64,000 nt of DNA from Sipunculus nudus (Eukaryota > Annelida > Sipuncula > Golfingiida > Sipunculidae): positions 14,721,601 to 14,785,600 of the forward strand of contig CM049319.1 in assembly GCA_026874595.1 (NCBI GenBank), read 5' to 3'. Made by a program: the position numbers and the translations under genes. Positions 1 through 13,600 of this stretch are shown one piece after another (position 1 is the first letter of the stretch; every line of letters starts with the position of its first letter). Under the pieces are notes generated by a model. It was given only the letters and a program-made list of their open reading frames with translations, ran no database searches and had not been told where the DNA came from.

Positions 1-860
1 TGGCCTAATGAGCCAATACACTTGGGTGCAAAGCCCAACAGACTTGACCTATGTACTGTAACTTGGAGCACCTTAGCCAATCATCCAGTTGAGTAACCAA
101 TTTCTTCTGGTCTGATTAAATTCCCTGACCATATAACCATACTTCTCCCTAACTGGGAAACCGAACTCATTTCCAAGATTTCCATGATCTAAGGATGTTG
201 ACTGTGAATCCAGTCCCATAATGCATCAATACCTCTCGACCAGGGTACTTATTGCAGTTGTTGTTTTATTGTATTGTAATACCAGTATATAAGAAAAGTC
301 GTGAAATAAGCCTTGGTAAAAAAAACAAAATCTCATTTGGGCCCTTGACAGTGGTTTCTTATGATATATGATTGTTTCTTAATATATATAAGACCAATAT
401 TAAGTCTGTAAACATGTGTTTTATACTCAAGTATTTGTGTTGATTTTATACATGTTGTAGTCAACTCAAGAGTCAGGTGTCATGATGAGTGGCAGGTAGC
501 CAAGTAAGTGCCAGTACCATGTGTAAATAGCAAGTGCAATACTGACATATTTAATGTAAAACTTAATTATATGTATAAGACAATCAAATAGGGAAAGGGA
601 TTGGATAAATTTGTGTACAGAATTTCAGTCATGAAGTTATTTGTACAAAATTTGGCATTCATTGCTAGTGTGCATATGATGCTTCATAATTGTTTTGCAA
701 TAAAAGAACAAATGAATATATTCAGATTTATTTTATTAGGTCATCACATGGACCAGATCATAATGTTCCTATTAGGTAATCCCCACAACTGGTCTGTAGA
801 ATTCAGATGATAAAATACTGATATATCGGATCAGACCAAACTGCCATTGCCTTCAACCTA

Positions 861-866
861 TTTATT
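861..866 (-). terminator. Candidate poly(A) signal of RHNO1
   Basis: TTTATT on the plus strand reads AATAAA on the RHNO1 strand, about 280 bases past the stop codon. A second copy lies at 727-732. Cleavage is inferred only from motif and position. The rest of 1-1147 shows no gene or clear repeat. Confidence 0.35.
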
Positions 867-1147
867 CCCAATACCTTTGTTGTTGGAAAATGAATCTTTG
901 ATATATGGATACTGTATAATAAATATAATAAATTATACATAATTTATATAAAATTAAAGTGCAAATACCCCATGCTGATTCCTCAAGTATAACAAATAAA
1001 GGAAACACTGATCTACCATATTAAACTGATGTAAAACAGATTTCATATATGGAAAAAATAGTATGATTTTGCATAACATAACAAGACAAATATAAATATA
1101 TTGTTATTATATTAAATACACTCTGAGAAGCATTGTATTCTTTCAAC

Positions 1148-3190
1148 TCAAGACTTTCTATTTTTCAATGCTTTTAATCTCTCCCTCAAACGTTTAAGTC
1201 CACGAGCTTTGATTGACAGACCGTATTCATCAACAGGAGTGTCTGAGACGAGGATCTTCGGTCCGTCATCTTCTGATTTAGAATTTGGTGTGCTGAAGAA
1301 CAGATCTTTGATATTAACACGCAAAGAGCACCTTCTTAATCCCCCTGGTGTCAGTTTGAATGAACTTCCGAGTTTCTCGGAGGATAGTGGTGTAAAACCT
1401 TGCGAAATGGGTTCCTTACTGCTGTTGGAAGAATCAGGACATTGACTAGCTTTTGGCTCCATCTGGTGATTGGGGTTTTCATCACTGGACCCTACACTAG
1501 GATCATCATCAGCAGACTCTCCACATGTACCCGTCTGGTTAACCAATAGATATGATTGATCTGTGTTAAATAACTTGCGTTTAGGTCTCTCTGAGCGGCC
1601 CCCTCTTGGTCTGCCTTGCGTGGACAAAATTGATGATGCACCATTTGGGGATAACTCTAAATTGACAGACCCATTAACAGGGGGCTCTTCACGATTACTC
1701 AAATCTGTTATATTTGATACTGTAATATTATCACTAGAGGTCTCTGCTGATTTTTCATTTTTCTGCAAGTTCGAAGATTTTTTATCACAAGAAGGTGAAT
1801 CTTCCTCACTGCTAAGATTAAAATTTATTGCATGCAGTTTAGAAGCTCGACTTTTCTCTTTCGCCTTATTTTTCTTCCTTCGTGTCCTAAGTATTGGCAT
1901 TGCTATATCATTATCACCACTTTGTATGGATGCGTTGTTTTGCTCTTGAGCTGCTGACTCGGCATTCAGTTGATCTTCTGGGTTTTGAGAATCCACAATG
2001 GATATTTCCTGTATTGGAGATGGTGGTTCTGGTGATTTTTCACCAATGAATTTAAGTGCAGGAAATGCAATATTACGTGTTGGACCACATGGTGCACTGA
2101 CATTATGACCAGATTTGTTCCTAGAACGAGTCACCACTGATGTGCTGTTTAAGCGTTTTTTCTGCCTTGTCCGCCGAGCGCTTGCTGTAACACCTTGAAA
2201 CTGAGGGGATACCTGAGAATTAAAAAGAGAAATACAAAAAAATCAAACAGAGTTGAATTCACACCGAATTATCAAATGGATTACAGCTCATTATAGGAAT
2301 TAAGTGGCAAGCCCAGGTGGTCAAGTGGTTAGTGCATCTGACTAATGATCTGTTGATCAGTTTGTCTATACAACTGAACCAAGTGGGGAGCACATTTGAC
2401 TAATGAACCAAATGGTATGTGCATCAGATTCAGAATACTTAAAGCTAGTTAGTGCATCTGACTACAACAGCAGTTGTTAGTGCATCTGACTACTAAACCT
2501 ATATGATTAGTGTATTTGATAAGTGAGATAGCGATTAGTTCATATGACTACTGTCTACTGAACCACTGATATCCACCTGACACCTGAACAGGCAGCAAGT
2601 GCATCTGACTATTGCACCAGTGGTAAGTGCATCAGACCACTGAACCAGTGGTGATTGCATCAAACTATTGAACTGTTGATTACTGTATCTGACTACTGAA
2701 CCAGTGGTTAATCCATCTGACTTCAGAAGCAGTGGTTAGTTCATCTGACTACTGAACAGGCAGTGAGTGTATCTGATTGCTGAACCAATAGTTATTGTAA
2801 CTGACCACTGGAACAAGTGGTTTTAACTGACTACTAAACCAGTGTAGCATACTAATATGGCTGTTCTGGGTCCATGAATGTGGCTCCTTACACCCATATG
2901 TTAAATGTTCAAGCAGAATCTTCGGGAGTAATGGTTTCTGTTTATTGCTTGCAAGACTGTGTTTAACAAAATCTGTGTCTAAACAACTGATACATGCTCC
3001 TGCCAAAGATAAGAAATCTTACCCATAACGCACTTGCATCTTCATCGATAGGAACCACATCTGCAGTTGGAGGGTGATCATTTGCATACACAGGTGATGG
3101 ACAATTTCTCAGGACACTGACAGGACTCTCTGTAAACCGCAGGGCAGGCTTCCTGTAGCTCACAGAGTTCTTTCTCCTCCGCCCTGGCAT
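1148..3190 (-). CDS. RHNO1: RHNO1, 9-1-1 clamp-interacting checkpoint protein (2 coding exons)
   Basis: Coding exons are 3190-3023 (56 codons) and 2212-1148 (354 codons plus stop), joined in phase 0 (TGG|gtaaga ... tctcag|GTA), giving 410 aa. Human RHNO1 is about 238 aa; the extra length is a serine-rich, low-complexity middle. What matches: a basic start MPGRRRK (human MPPRKKRR); LWVSPQF at residues 55-61, against human SWVSPDF at the same numbers; and a tail DGPKILVSDTPVDEYGL followed by a basic helix, against human GPVLVKDTPEDKYGI. In vertebrates RHNO1 binds RAD9-HUS1-RAD1 and TopBP1 in the nucleus and promotes ATR signalling; the SWV motif is needed for clamp binding. Basic stretches around residues 68-78 and 385-410 could be nuclear signals. 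An acceptor (tatatgcag) lies 10 bases before the ATG, so a 5' non-coding exon is expected. FOXM1 diverges from it. The assignment rests on remembered motifs, not a search. Confidence 0.88.
2305..2860 (+). repeat. Degenerate tandem array with a tRNA-like head in the RHNO1 intron
   Basis: About 20 imperfect copies of a short unit (roughly 25-40 bp) with the core TTAGTGCATCTGACTACTGA and a linker like ACCAGTGG. The left-most copy begins GCCCAGGTGGTCAAGTGGTTA, where TGGTCAAGTGG (2318-2328) fits a Pol III A box. This suggests the array grew from the tRNA-derived head of a SINE. No good B box or cloverleaf was found, so it is not called a tRNA gene. Confidence 0.6.
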
Positions 3191-5356
3191 GTCTGGTGAC
3201 CTGCATATACAGGAGGTTTCAGTGCTACAGAACTAGCAAATTTAAATTTAGGTCTATTAATTGAAGGGCAAAGTTGGAGTTGTCCAACTCATGATGGAAC
3301 ATTTCAGTATATTCATGTAAATTAAGATTCTGGCTGTGGCAATAAGGAATACAGCCTTGTTAAAACAGGTTTATCATAAAATATTGTTGTCAGTATGTCA
3401 CTGCAGGTTTTGCAAAATAGCTTAAAATACATAAAGGGTACATCCTAACCAATTAACCAATTTCATATGAGAGAACACACATACATACATACATAAACAG
3501 GTATTTGGAGTGCATGTAGCAAAAAATGATTTGGCAGTTCATGTTGTTTGTTGGCCATAATTATTTAATTTCATCTGGATTTAAATTGACTCATTTTATT
3601 TTTATTACTTTTGGCATAACTTCATGATGAAATTGAGTGCACAGATGAAAATGCCTGACCCAGAACTTGGAGTGCAATTGCTGACATGAGATTGAGAGGA
3701 TCATTTTGGTTATGCTACATCCAGGCCCTAATTTTAGGGAACAGGGGATACAAGCCACCATCCTCGAACTTGTTATCTCATTAAAAAGACAAGGGCTTAA
3801 TGATAAATGGATCTTTATCCAAAATAGGTCAAAACCTGTAGCTAATAGCTTTTAAATATGACCTATGGATATGATAATATTCATTAACATGATAATCCTT
3901 CGGAAATCTACAATTTATCAAGTCAGCAAGGTTAAGGAGACAGACATGTGAGTTAGCCTTGTTTTACTATGAACAAAAAAAAAAATTATACATGCCAGAT
4001 TAAATACAGACTTAAGTTAAACCCAAGTCATATGAACGATTAATTAAACATTTTTAACTTATGGCACCAGTTATAGCCATGTTGCCTGATATTAACATAA
4101 CAAAAACATACAGAGTGGCACCAAGTTACACAGCCCCTGAAATACCCAAAACACCAGTGGTACATAGCGAATACTGAAAATATATATATACTTTCACACC
4201 TGTAGCTTTGTTTGCATGCTGTAAAATGGTACAAAAATTGTGCTATCTGGCACTGATTCATACTTTTTCATAAATTTTTCAGATAATTTCATACTTTTTC
4301 TTGTAAGATTATATACATTTTCCTTTAAAACCACAGTGAAAGCACTGTAAATTATCATCTGATGAATACATCTGTGCAGTCATGTAGCATGACTTTGTAA
4401 ACAAAATTTCAAGTACTAATCTTAATAGCACCCAGTGCCACCAGAAGGCAGCACCAGTGCTGTCATAAGTGGCTACAAAAACAGCCTGCAATAAGACAGC
4501 CCTGTTGTTTGAGCTTATTTAATAATTTAAAAGTATGTTAAATAATGTACAGATACATTCCATAGATGATAACTCAACAAATGATACCAATTTTGGGCTT
4601 TGAATTTGACAATATGGGTTTTCATGATGTTGCATGATAGGTACCAGGGGTTTCAGGGGTACAACACAATGCAACCACCTTTAGAACCCCTGAAAGTGAA
4701 AGTGGTTTTATTACCTTGCTGTGGTCATACATGACCAGTCATGCTCAGCCAAAACCTTGAGACATTGTTGATTTAGGCATATGGTAGTAGTTTGTCAGTC
4801 AAAGAGGTTGCTGCCCAAAGAGATCTCACATACTGTACACCCATCAAACATAACCTGAACATGTCAAACATGGTTTAAGTGACATCACATTTGAGCATGT
4901 TGTACTTAATGTCTGTTCATGACAAAGGACTGGATGATCTACATATTATGATACTAGTATTGATCAGTCCAAAATTAGTCATTCTACTGTAGATATCATC
5001 CACAGATTATACATGGCTAAGTTTAACCAGTCACTGATTGATGAAGTTTCATTCTTCGTAAATATGCCCTAACCACAGAGAAGAATTAATGAAAGAGACT
5101 TAGTAGGGGTACAGTATTTACTGTGGACAGTGTCTGGTTCATAATTTACAATGAGGTCCAAAATAAATATTATCCTGAGAAGCTAGAGATAGTAAACAAA
5201 TTCCTGTTTTTACATTCATAGTTCATATCACCATGTTATATGGTGGTTATGTTATTATTGCTATTGCATCAATTGTTATATAACTTCTTGGATTTTGAAA
5301 CTTAAAGAAAACATTTTCAAGTGCATGATTTGTAAAGTGCGAAATATGTTAATGTA

Positions 5357-5447
<91 letters not shown>

Positions 5448-6500
5448 TGTTATTATTCTTAATTCATTTAGTTTTCCTTTACAAAATATAAGCATTTAAT
5501 AAAGCTGAAATGGCCCTTAATAGGTTTCAATGGTATGTAAATATTTCCTAATGGTTGTTCGAGTGGGACAAAGTAAGCTTTTCCATGGGAACAGAATGGA
5601 CCTCAGCCTCTTTCAGAACTCTTGCTTTTAAATTACATGTTTTCAAAGCCCACTCAGGACCGTTCAAACTAAAAAAATGTGACTGTAATAAGTGTGTCAA
5701 AATGGAGCTTTTCACTTTTAGCAAGTGTTATTAATGATTTCAGTGGCAGCTGAGTACTGAAAATCTGAGTGGTTTGGAATTGTAAAACTGACAACAATTT
5801 TCTTCATGCTTTGCACTTTCTTATCTGGATCAAATCAGGAATTGATTTAAAGAAATTCTTACTATTTATTTTTCTTTCCTTTTTTCTCAGGCTTGACACA
5901 GATAAAAGACATTCATTAAGTGTAACAACACCCTTTTTATCAATAATAATATTAAGGAACATTTTTTCATTCATTCTTGGAATGGTATACATAAAAGAAT
6001 ATACAATAGTTACTCAGTAACATACACATGCACCACATTTAACATTATCATCTGATTATAGACAGCACCAGAAAATGGTAATACACTGGTCAATTATTTC
6101 AGATCGATATATGGATTCTGCCCAAACCTTTAGCAAATATTAAAATACACACATGTACTACAAGTACGTATATCAGGACGTCCATATAGTCTACTGTCTG
6201 GAGCATACAATTATAAATTCCATTTTTCATCTTGAATAGGGGGTTAGTGGTGCGAGTATTGATAAACCGGTGCAGATATTGATTATTTTAGACCTGCCCC
6301 CTCCCGGTCCAACAGCTGAACATGGGTGACAGTCTAATATTAGTAATAAGGTCCTATTGTAAGTCAAACACTGCATCCGCCCAACAACCAGTTACAACAG
6401 GTCAACAGCGGGTCGACCCTTTCTCAATTCACGAACTTGGCTTGTGCGAAATCAGGCCACAATATAATTATCATAAGTACACACACCTGACGTATGGAAT
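3191..6500. other. Non-coding stretch between RHNO1 coding start and candidate promoter
   Basis: No coding exon recognised. If the promoter at about 6.7 kb is right, this is RHNO1 5' UTR intron. It has a (CATA)n tract near 3481 and the long (AT)n tract listed separately. Open frames are short and show no similarity. Confidence 0.5.
5359..5442. repeat. (AT)n microsatellite
   Basis: An uninterrupted AT dinucleotide tract of about 42 units. Confidence 0.98.
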
Positions 6501-6539
6501 GTCACGTGTATTTAAGACATGACCTCAGTACTTCAGGCA

Positions 6540-6850
6540 GGTTTGTTACGCTCATATAGTTGACAGGAATGAATCGCGTGCCCAATCTTGTTGACAACTT
6601 CGTTTAAAGGGGGCTGACATCTTGCCGTTTCCAAGGCCTAAATGTTTAGTGCACGCTGATTTGACATTCTAAATATAGCAGGCCAATCGCATTTCATTTC
6701 ACATTGGGGCAAGTCAACGAAATCCCGTTTCACCTCTCGCGAGGGCACCAACTGCCATCTGATTGGCTCCATTGTCTCCGGGCTCAAATTTTGAACATGG
6801 ACGGGGCACCTGTCATGGCCACTGGCAGATGACAGCATATGGATAATTTT
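6540..6850. promoter_or_regulatory. Candidate bidirectional RHNO1/FOXM1 promoter
   Basis: A small GC- and CpG-richer island between two divergent genes, each of whose first coding exon follows a splice acceptor. It holds CCAAT at 6683-6687, inverted CCAAT (ATTGG) at 6703-6707 and 6762-6766, TCTCGCGAG at 6735-6743 and a CHR-like TTTGAA at 6790-6795, about 23 bases from the nearest CCAAT. NF-Y boxes next to a CHR are the known layout of DREAM/MMB-controlled G2/M promoters. TCTCGCGAGA is a known motif of TATA-less, often bidirectional promoters. Start sites and the 5' exons cannot be placed from sequence alone. Confidence 0.5.
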
Positions 6851-7390
6851 GGAAACCCCCGTTTAGAAGATCCTACCGGCCACCTCGTAGGCTCCTCTTA
6901 GTATAAAGGTAATCATATTACTGACAAATCTAATTTCAGTGTTTAAAATACTGGTAATATGATGTCTAGACAAGCGATATATCCGAGCCCCTGAAAGCCC
7001 GCCGTCCCATGAGCCTGTCACAACATGAACGGTGGGCAAAGTCACATACCAGCTAGTTGATAATTCAGTGTTATTATCTGAATGAAATTAACCTCCCTAT
7101 GTGCCCTATATATTGCAAATCTATAGTAAGATGTAACCTGATTATCACATTTCATGCATCAGAATTCAAGTTTCTTAATATTTCTTGGAATAAGAATTCT
7201 AGCCTTGCAGAAGTCAAAACTCGAGGGAATAAAAACTGTCATATCACATGACCTCAGTGATAACAACTATAGGTTGGTTGTTTGCTTCATGTTATACCAA
7301 TATATTTGGAATGATCATGAGTCTATTTTATTAATCATTAGGTTGTGTGATATGTTAGTTTGATGTTGAAGTTTTTATTTATGTATAGCC

Positions 7391-10190
7391 TATAGGGTCA
7401 TTCAATGTCAAATTGACAAAAATTAAGAAAAAAGGTTGCACCCACCATCTCAGAATTGCTCAAGATTTTTTATCCAATTCTTGATACATTTGACTGAGAA
7501 TCCTGAAATATTGGCTTCAAAGACTCATTCCTGTCATTTTTATAGGTCTACAAAATTGGAAGGGTCACCTTTCTTTAATTTCCGCCTGTAATTTTTCTAT
7601 TTTTTAAATCAATATATCTTCAGAACAATTTAAGATACCCCTCTGAGATTTTCAGGACTTTAAATATGCATTAAGTGCAAAATGTCATATGACAAAAACA
7701 GAGTGTAAGACAAATACTTTTCATATACCAGAGCATATAAAACTGTAAAAAAAATCTGGCGGGTTCCGATTTAAAAAAATAACAACCAAAATGGATAGCA
7801 GAGACATCATAACTGGCTCAGTGGAAGAGAATAAGACCTTAAGCAAACATCTGTATAAAGTAGGTGCTTGAGGTATTGTTCATAATCCTCTAATAAGCTC
7901 TGAATACCAGATGTCAACCAAAAATGACCATTTTTAACCTAAAATTATTATATGTTTCCAAGGTTGTATCAACTTCATCTCTAATATAATATATAACCTA
8001 CATTTCTGCTTCCAAAAAATGTAAACAACAATCTTGGTTCAGCCTGTCAACATCTTGAAACTGGAGTACTAAATATGTGTAGGTATTTCAAGTGGTTTTT
8101 CTGTCGTCAGCAAATCACAGTCAAATCTATAAATCAAAACTTGGTAACTGTTTTATTAGCTAGAACAGTGACCTGACACCAAATCCATGTTTTAATACAT
8201 GTTTGGCGTGTGACAATTTTTAGCCCATATGAGATATCATGTATGCTGTTAAATTTTTTTTAGAGAATTAACTGATTCGAAAACTTTGCTTTATTCAAAC
8301 TAAATTTTCTCCAAGTGTACATGGTTGTATCTTTCTCAAACTTTTATAGAATGAAGGCTAACATAAAGCCTTTAGAATAAACACAAAATGCAGTATGGTC
8401 CAAGATTCAAATATATATTATGACATGTACTAATAGAGGTGTATTTGATTTTATTTTTCAGCATAGAACACACTGGGGATTCTCTGTCCCGTTCACGTTT
8501 GTTTCCTTAAAAAGCACTGGCATCACAAGTGTTCCTTCCTGGACAACTGTATAACAGGCTATAACTAAATATATATACATGCATGTTATGTATTTACATA
8601 AACTTTTACCTCAAGCGTTGACCAAGATCATAATCAGGAGATATGTAAAATGTGAAATATATGAACTTTTTTATGGATCTCAGTCAATCATGCCAAGGCT
8701 AGCTGTTCTGACAATTTTACATGTATGTACTGTCTTGTCATATTCTGTCTCAAGAAGATTCACTATCTTGCACAAACATGACATATTTACTGTCTGAAAA
8801 CTACTACCAACAACTTCTAGGTACCTCAAAAGCACTACCACCATGAAGTTAAGCTAAGAAGCACCGGATTCCACAAAATGGAGGTTTTAGCAACACCTAT
8901 AATTCATGAGAATATAAATTAAATTTAGGATGAATATTTAATAAAAATAATAAAAACATATTTGATATTTTTTTAGACTGATTTTCAACTATACCTTGCT
9001 ATCAGATCATCAATGCTTTCAATATATTTTAATCAGTGCAATAATAACCAAGAGCACATGTTCCAGTGATCATCTCATATAATACAACAGATTTGCAGTT
9101 TATTAAAGTATGCTAGGAAGTTCGAGAGATCTAAATTTTGATACGCCTGTACTTGATCTACAGCGCCTTTTGCAACCAGGACCTTTTTATGACAATCACT
9201 GGAGATAACTGCCAGGGTACCAATGTATATATTCATTAATTTAGACAAGAAAACCTGTATCACATTTTGATAGGGGGACAGAAGTCTCAATGATGTTTTA
9301 CATTTCACATAAATTTTATGAATTTTATCATGGTTGATGTTTTAGATAAAAATATAAAAATGGAAGAAGTAAATATAATAATTAATGTATGACCAGTCTT
9401 TAAAAAAATAATTTCAGTTGCTAGACAGTTGTCCTGAAAGGACTTTTGGTAATACCAGTGCCTTTGCAGCTGCAATCATAATAATTGGAGAAGAAATTCC
9501 AAGCCATTTCCACAATGAAAATGAGAAAAAACGCCTCTGGTAGTACATGGTGTTGGATAGGAATAAAGCTTGAACCAAAATTCGGTCTGTGTTTTTTAAA
9601 AGAACTTGTATAAGTGTTCAACATAAAAAAAAGTTTCAAAAAGATACAACCTTGAACACATGGAGAAAATCTGGCTTAAATATGATGAATTTTTGTAATT
9701 GTTGCATGTTTGACAGGCTCTCAAGCACTTCAACCGCATGTTTGACACCAAACAAGTAGAAGCTGACCTATAATGACAAAAGAATGCTAGGCTTATTGTC
9801 AAATAAAGTTATTTCATTTGAGAAACTTGTGTGATTTATCACACTTTTCATTTTATTGTAAAAATTTGTCTTGTTCTCAAAGGGGCTATATAATTAATAT
9901 ATACTGTGTACCTATATACATTTTAAAGATCCTGAAAATTTGGTGGGGTTATCTTTGATACTTTTTGAGTTATAATTATTGGAAATCTATAAAAAAAATT
10001 ACAGGCAGAATTTGATTAAAAGGACCCCTACCACTTCACAGGCTCCTAAACAACAAACCATTGGAGGTACAAAGCTGTAACTTTGGGTTTCCCAATCATT
10101 TTCACCCTTCTCAATGCTGACAAAAAATTGAGACAATTTGAGATGGTGGTGCAACCACCTTTTGTCTATTTGACATGGTATGGCCCTATA
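7391..10190. mobile_element. 2.8-kb non-autonomous element with long diverged inverted ends
   Basis: The left arm (about 7391-7690) reappears reverse-complemented at about 9885-10190. Outer ends read TATAGGGTCATTCAATGTCA and, inverted, TATAGGGCCATACCATGTCA. Inner matches include GCCTGTAATTTTT and ATTTTCAGGA. The interior has no open frame above about 77 codons and no transposase was recognised. It would lie in intron 1 of FOXM1. Superfamily is not assigned; a TA target duplication is possible. Confidence 0.6.
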
Positions 10191-10600
10191 AATTATTTTT
10201 ACATCCTATTAATACAGCACAAAATTTTACAGTTAATTACAAATTATGGTATTAACTTTACTTGTGCCTTCCGGCCTGATAAAGTGTGACTGGGTGTTTG
10301 TCAGGTCAGAATAGGTAAACTTTACACCTGATAACCAGATTAGATAGTGATAAATTATCATCACTACACACACATTGCTCCAGATAACAACTTTAATTTA
10401 TGTCAGACTATTATTTATGGCTACAAAAGTTTTGAAATTATTATTGGAAAGGTTAACGTTTACCTGTAGTATTATCATGAGTGTGTCTTTCAGTACTTTC
10501 AAAATTTATTTTAATCAGACTAATACAGGACTTTTAATAATTATTTTGATTATGTGCATTTGGATAATGTTTTGAGATGGCAAAATCTGCTCACTTTCAG
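10191..10600. other. AT-rich end of FOXM1 5' intron
   Basis: Only AT-rich sequence is seen, ending in the acceptor tcactttcag at 10600. Confidence 0.5.
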
Positions 10601-10610
10601 GCCTACAGCC

Positions 10611-13600
10611 ATGGACATATTGGTTGACAGCCCCGGAACAAGCATTCATGCCTTGGGTGATATTGACCTGACTGACAGTTCTGACTTTGTGATGAAACAT
10701 GAGGCACATATTGACCACACAGAAGAAGTACTCGGTTTCAGTCCAGGATTGGTCTCCACACCAAAGAGTGCATTGACAGAACATGATTACTTTGTGAAAA
10801 AGGAAACCACTCATGATGAACCATGTCCTGGTTATTTTAAGAGCACAGGGGGTGCAGGGAGTTCTGTACCTGTTAGAATGACCACAAAACCTGATCACTT
10901 GTCAAACATGAATACTGTGCAGCAGCTTTCCGATGGTCACACAATCAGACAGTTCATAATGGTAGGTCCGGGGGAAGACCCATCAACAAAAGCCAACCTA
11001 ATCCTTGAAAACATCACAAAAAATCTGAACCAACAGGCTGAGGAGAGTCTTGCACAAGGTCACACTCCTGTCAAAGAGACTGTAATAGAAATTACCAGCA
11101 TAGCACCATCAGACACTGCTTATTTTTCCAGGGACAATGTTTTGAAAAAACAGCTGCAGAATCATTTGCATGGCCATCTGGGGAGGAAGTTACGAAGTCA
11201 CACTGCCACACGTCCTGCTGAGGAAGTTACCCCACCCCAGATTCAGTTTGAACGTGACTGCTGCACCCCACCTAATTTGCTCACAACAGCCACTGCCTCA
11301 CCTGTGTTCAGCCAGCGCATCATCTCAGGAGGTCCCACTGCCAGTGATGTCACCGCCAGCCAACACCAATATGTACATAAGGAGCCGACCAGCTCCACTG
11401 CCATGGACCAGAGTATTGCAGACACTTCACAAGGTTTGTCACCAATTAAAATGACAGAAGAGCTAGTCAGCCAGGAATTAAAATAAAGAACCAAACATTT
11501 TACTATAAACTTTATTTATTTATATGGATTGTTCAAGTAGCTATAATAGTTAATACAGTAAAACCTTACCTAATGACTACTTCATTTTAGCAATCACCTC
11601 AAAATAATGACCACTTGTTCAGTCTCAATCTTTTTTTCTTTTTTTTTTTTACATAAGACCTCACTTAGACAACCATCTAAAAAATGCACCACTTTATATA
11701 GCCCCTTTAATGGTCATCATTTCAAGGTTTTATTGTACAAGCACCCTGTAAAGCCCTAGAATATATATATTAGTAATACCAGCAGATATGAGCATTATTT
11801 TACTTATGAGGAACTACTAATAATCTGCTAATTTCTAAAATTTAAAATTCCAGTTACCGGTAAATTTTCTTTTCTGCAGATGCTGCCAACAGTTCCTTGA
11901 CCAACTTTAGCTGGCTAAAAATGGATAACCTTAAACTAGAGAATATACAGCAGGCCAACATCCAGCACCACCAGCAGCTAGAGAAAAAGAAGGCAGAGAC
12001 AGAGGCCAAGAAGGTAACAACAGGTCTCCTGACATAAGACCATAAAATGTTGTTTACAGATTGCCCCTCCCATTTTTGGTGGATCAAACTTTTTCTTTGC
12101 AAATGAAGTCCAGGTCCTTGGTAATGTTGGTGATATGTGACTGATATGGCACAATTCTCTTTAAGAAATCCAAGCGATGGAACACAGACCAAATTTTATT
12201 GTTTAACATATGTATACCATTTCAAAGAATTGAGGTAATTTTTTTTATTTTCTGTGCAAGCTGGCAAAATTCCACTTCAAATGTCTCCGCCATTAAATAA
12301 AAAGAGAAAAAATCAGCTTGTTAGCATCATATTTATTGTTCCCAGAGTCTGTAGAAGAATAAATTTTTTTAATGACCTTGCCATGATAAACTATTTTTTT
12401 TTAAAGCTATACATGTTAAAACAATAAATAATAGCTGTAGCACATCACCTCTAATGTACGATAGAGTGAGGTCCACATAAACCTGAGCAGAAATAATTAA
12501 AACTGTGTGTTCATGAAAAACTGAAAAGTGCTAAAAAATTATATTTGAAATTAATAAGAAAATATGTAAACAGAAAAGAGAATTTGAAAAAGAAAACTTC
12601 TGGTCCCTGATTTTGTTTAGAAATTTTCCAACTTTTGTTCTAAAAGTTTCTTCGTCTTTTATGCATTTAACCTGCAAAGAGTGACTTTAGGCAGTCTTAT
12701 TTACATATTATTTTAAACAATCACCATATAATGACATGTCAGGGGATTTCATGCAGGATATAATATTACAAGTTTTTTTTATGTCTCTTAATAAAATAAG
12801 TAAAAATAATATATGTCACATGAGTAGGTAAAAGACTTGAGGATTTTTTTTTTCAGAAGAACAAGGAATGTGTACAAAACCAGCGGCCACCATACTCCTA
12901 CATGCATTTGATTCAGATGGCTTTGAGTAGTCGGCCTGACCTTCGTATGACCCTGAAAGAAATATATCGCTGGATCGAAGATACATTCCCTTTCTACAAG
13001 CACACATCAAGACAAGGGTGGAAGGTAACTTGAATAGATGCAAAGTAAAACTTGCTGTGTGCTACTGATATTATTCTTGCAGGACTTCTGCTGAATCTTA
13101 TATTTCCTGTATTTTCTTATGAAAAAAATGTCTCCTAAAATTTCCTATATTTTCCAGCATTTAGATTGCAGTCTTCTAAAACTTTACATTGGTCAGTCGT
13201 GTTTCTGATTTTTATCAAATGATCATCAGATAAATCAGCTTAAGGAAATTTCTTTAGGAGCTTGGAAGTTTGAGGGAGTCCTGTGCTTGCTTTTTATTAA
13301 AAAAAATAAGAAATTTACAGTTCATAAGCTGAATTAGGACTAAGGTTACTCTTTGTTCCTCTTTAATTCATGATATTTCAAAGTGTGAGACTGTAGATTT
13401 CTTTTAAGAACATCATATATTAAATACTCATTTATAAATTTGGGTTTTATAATGTATATATACTTGTTTTCTTGATAATGACACCTACATATAATATGCA
13501 GAAAATGACAGAATATTAAATGTTGTGTTTTTAACAGAACTCTATCCGACACAACCTGTCATTGTATGACATCTTCGTCAGAGAAAAGAATCTCAAGCCA

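Noticed and set aside
1209-1949. Plus-strand open frames over the RHNO1 exon
   Set aside because: They are antisense shadows of RHNO1 exon 2; the minus strand carries the conserved motifs.
2305-2380. tRNA gene
   Set aside because: Only an A-box-like motif is present; no convincing B box, cloverleaf or terminator.
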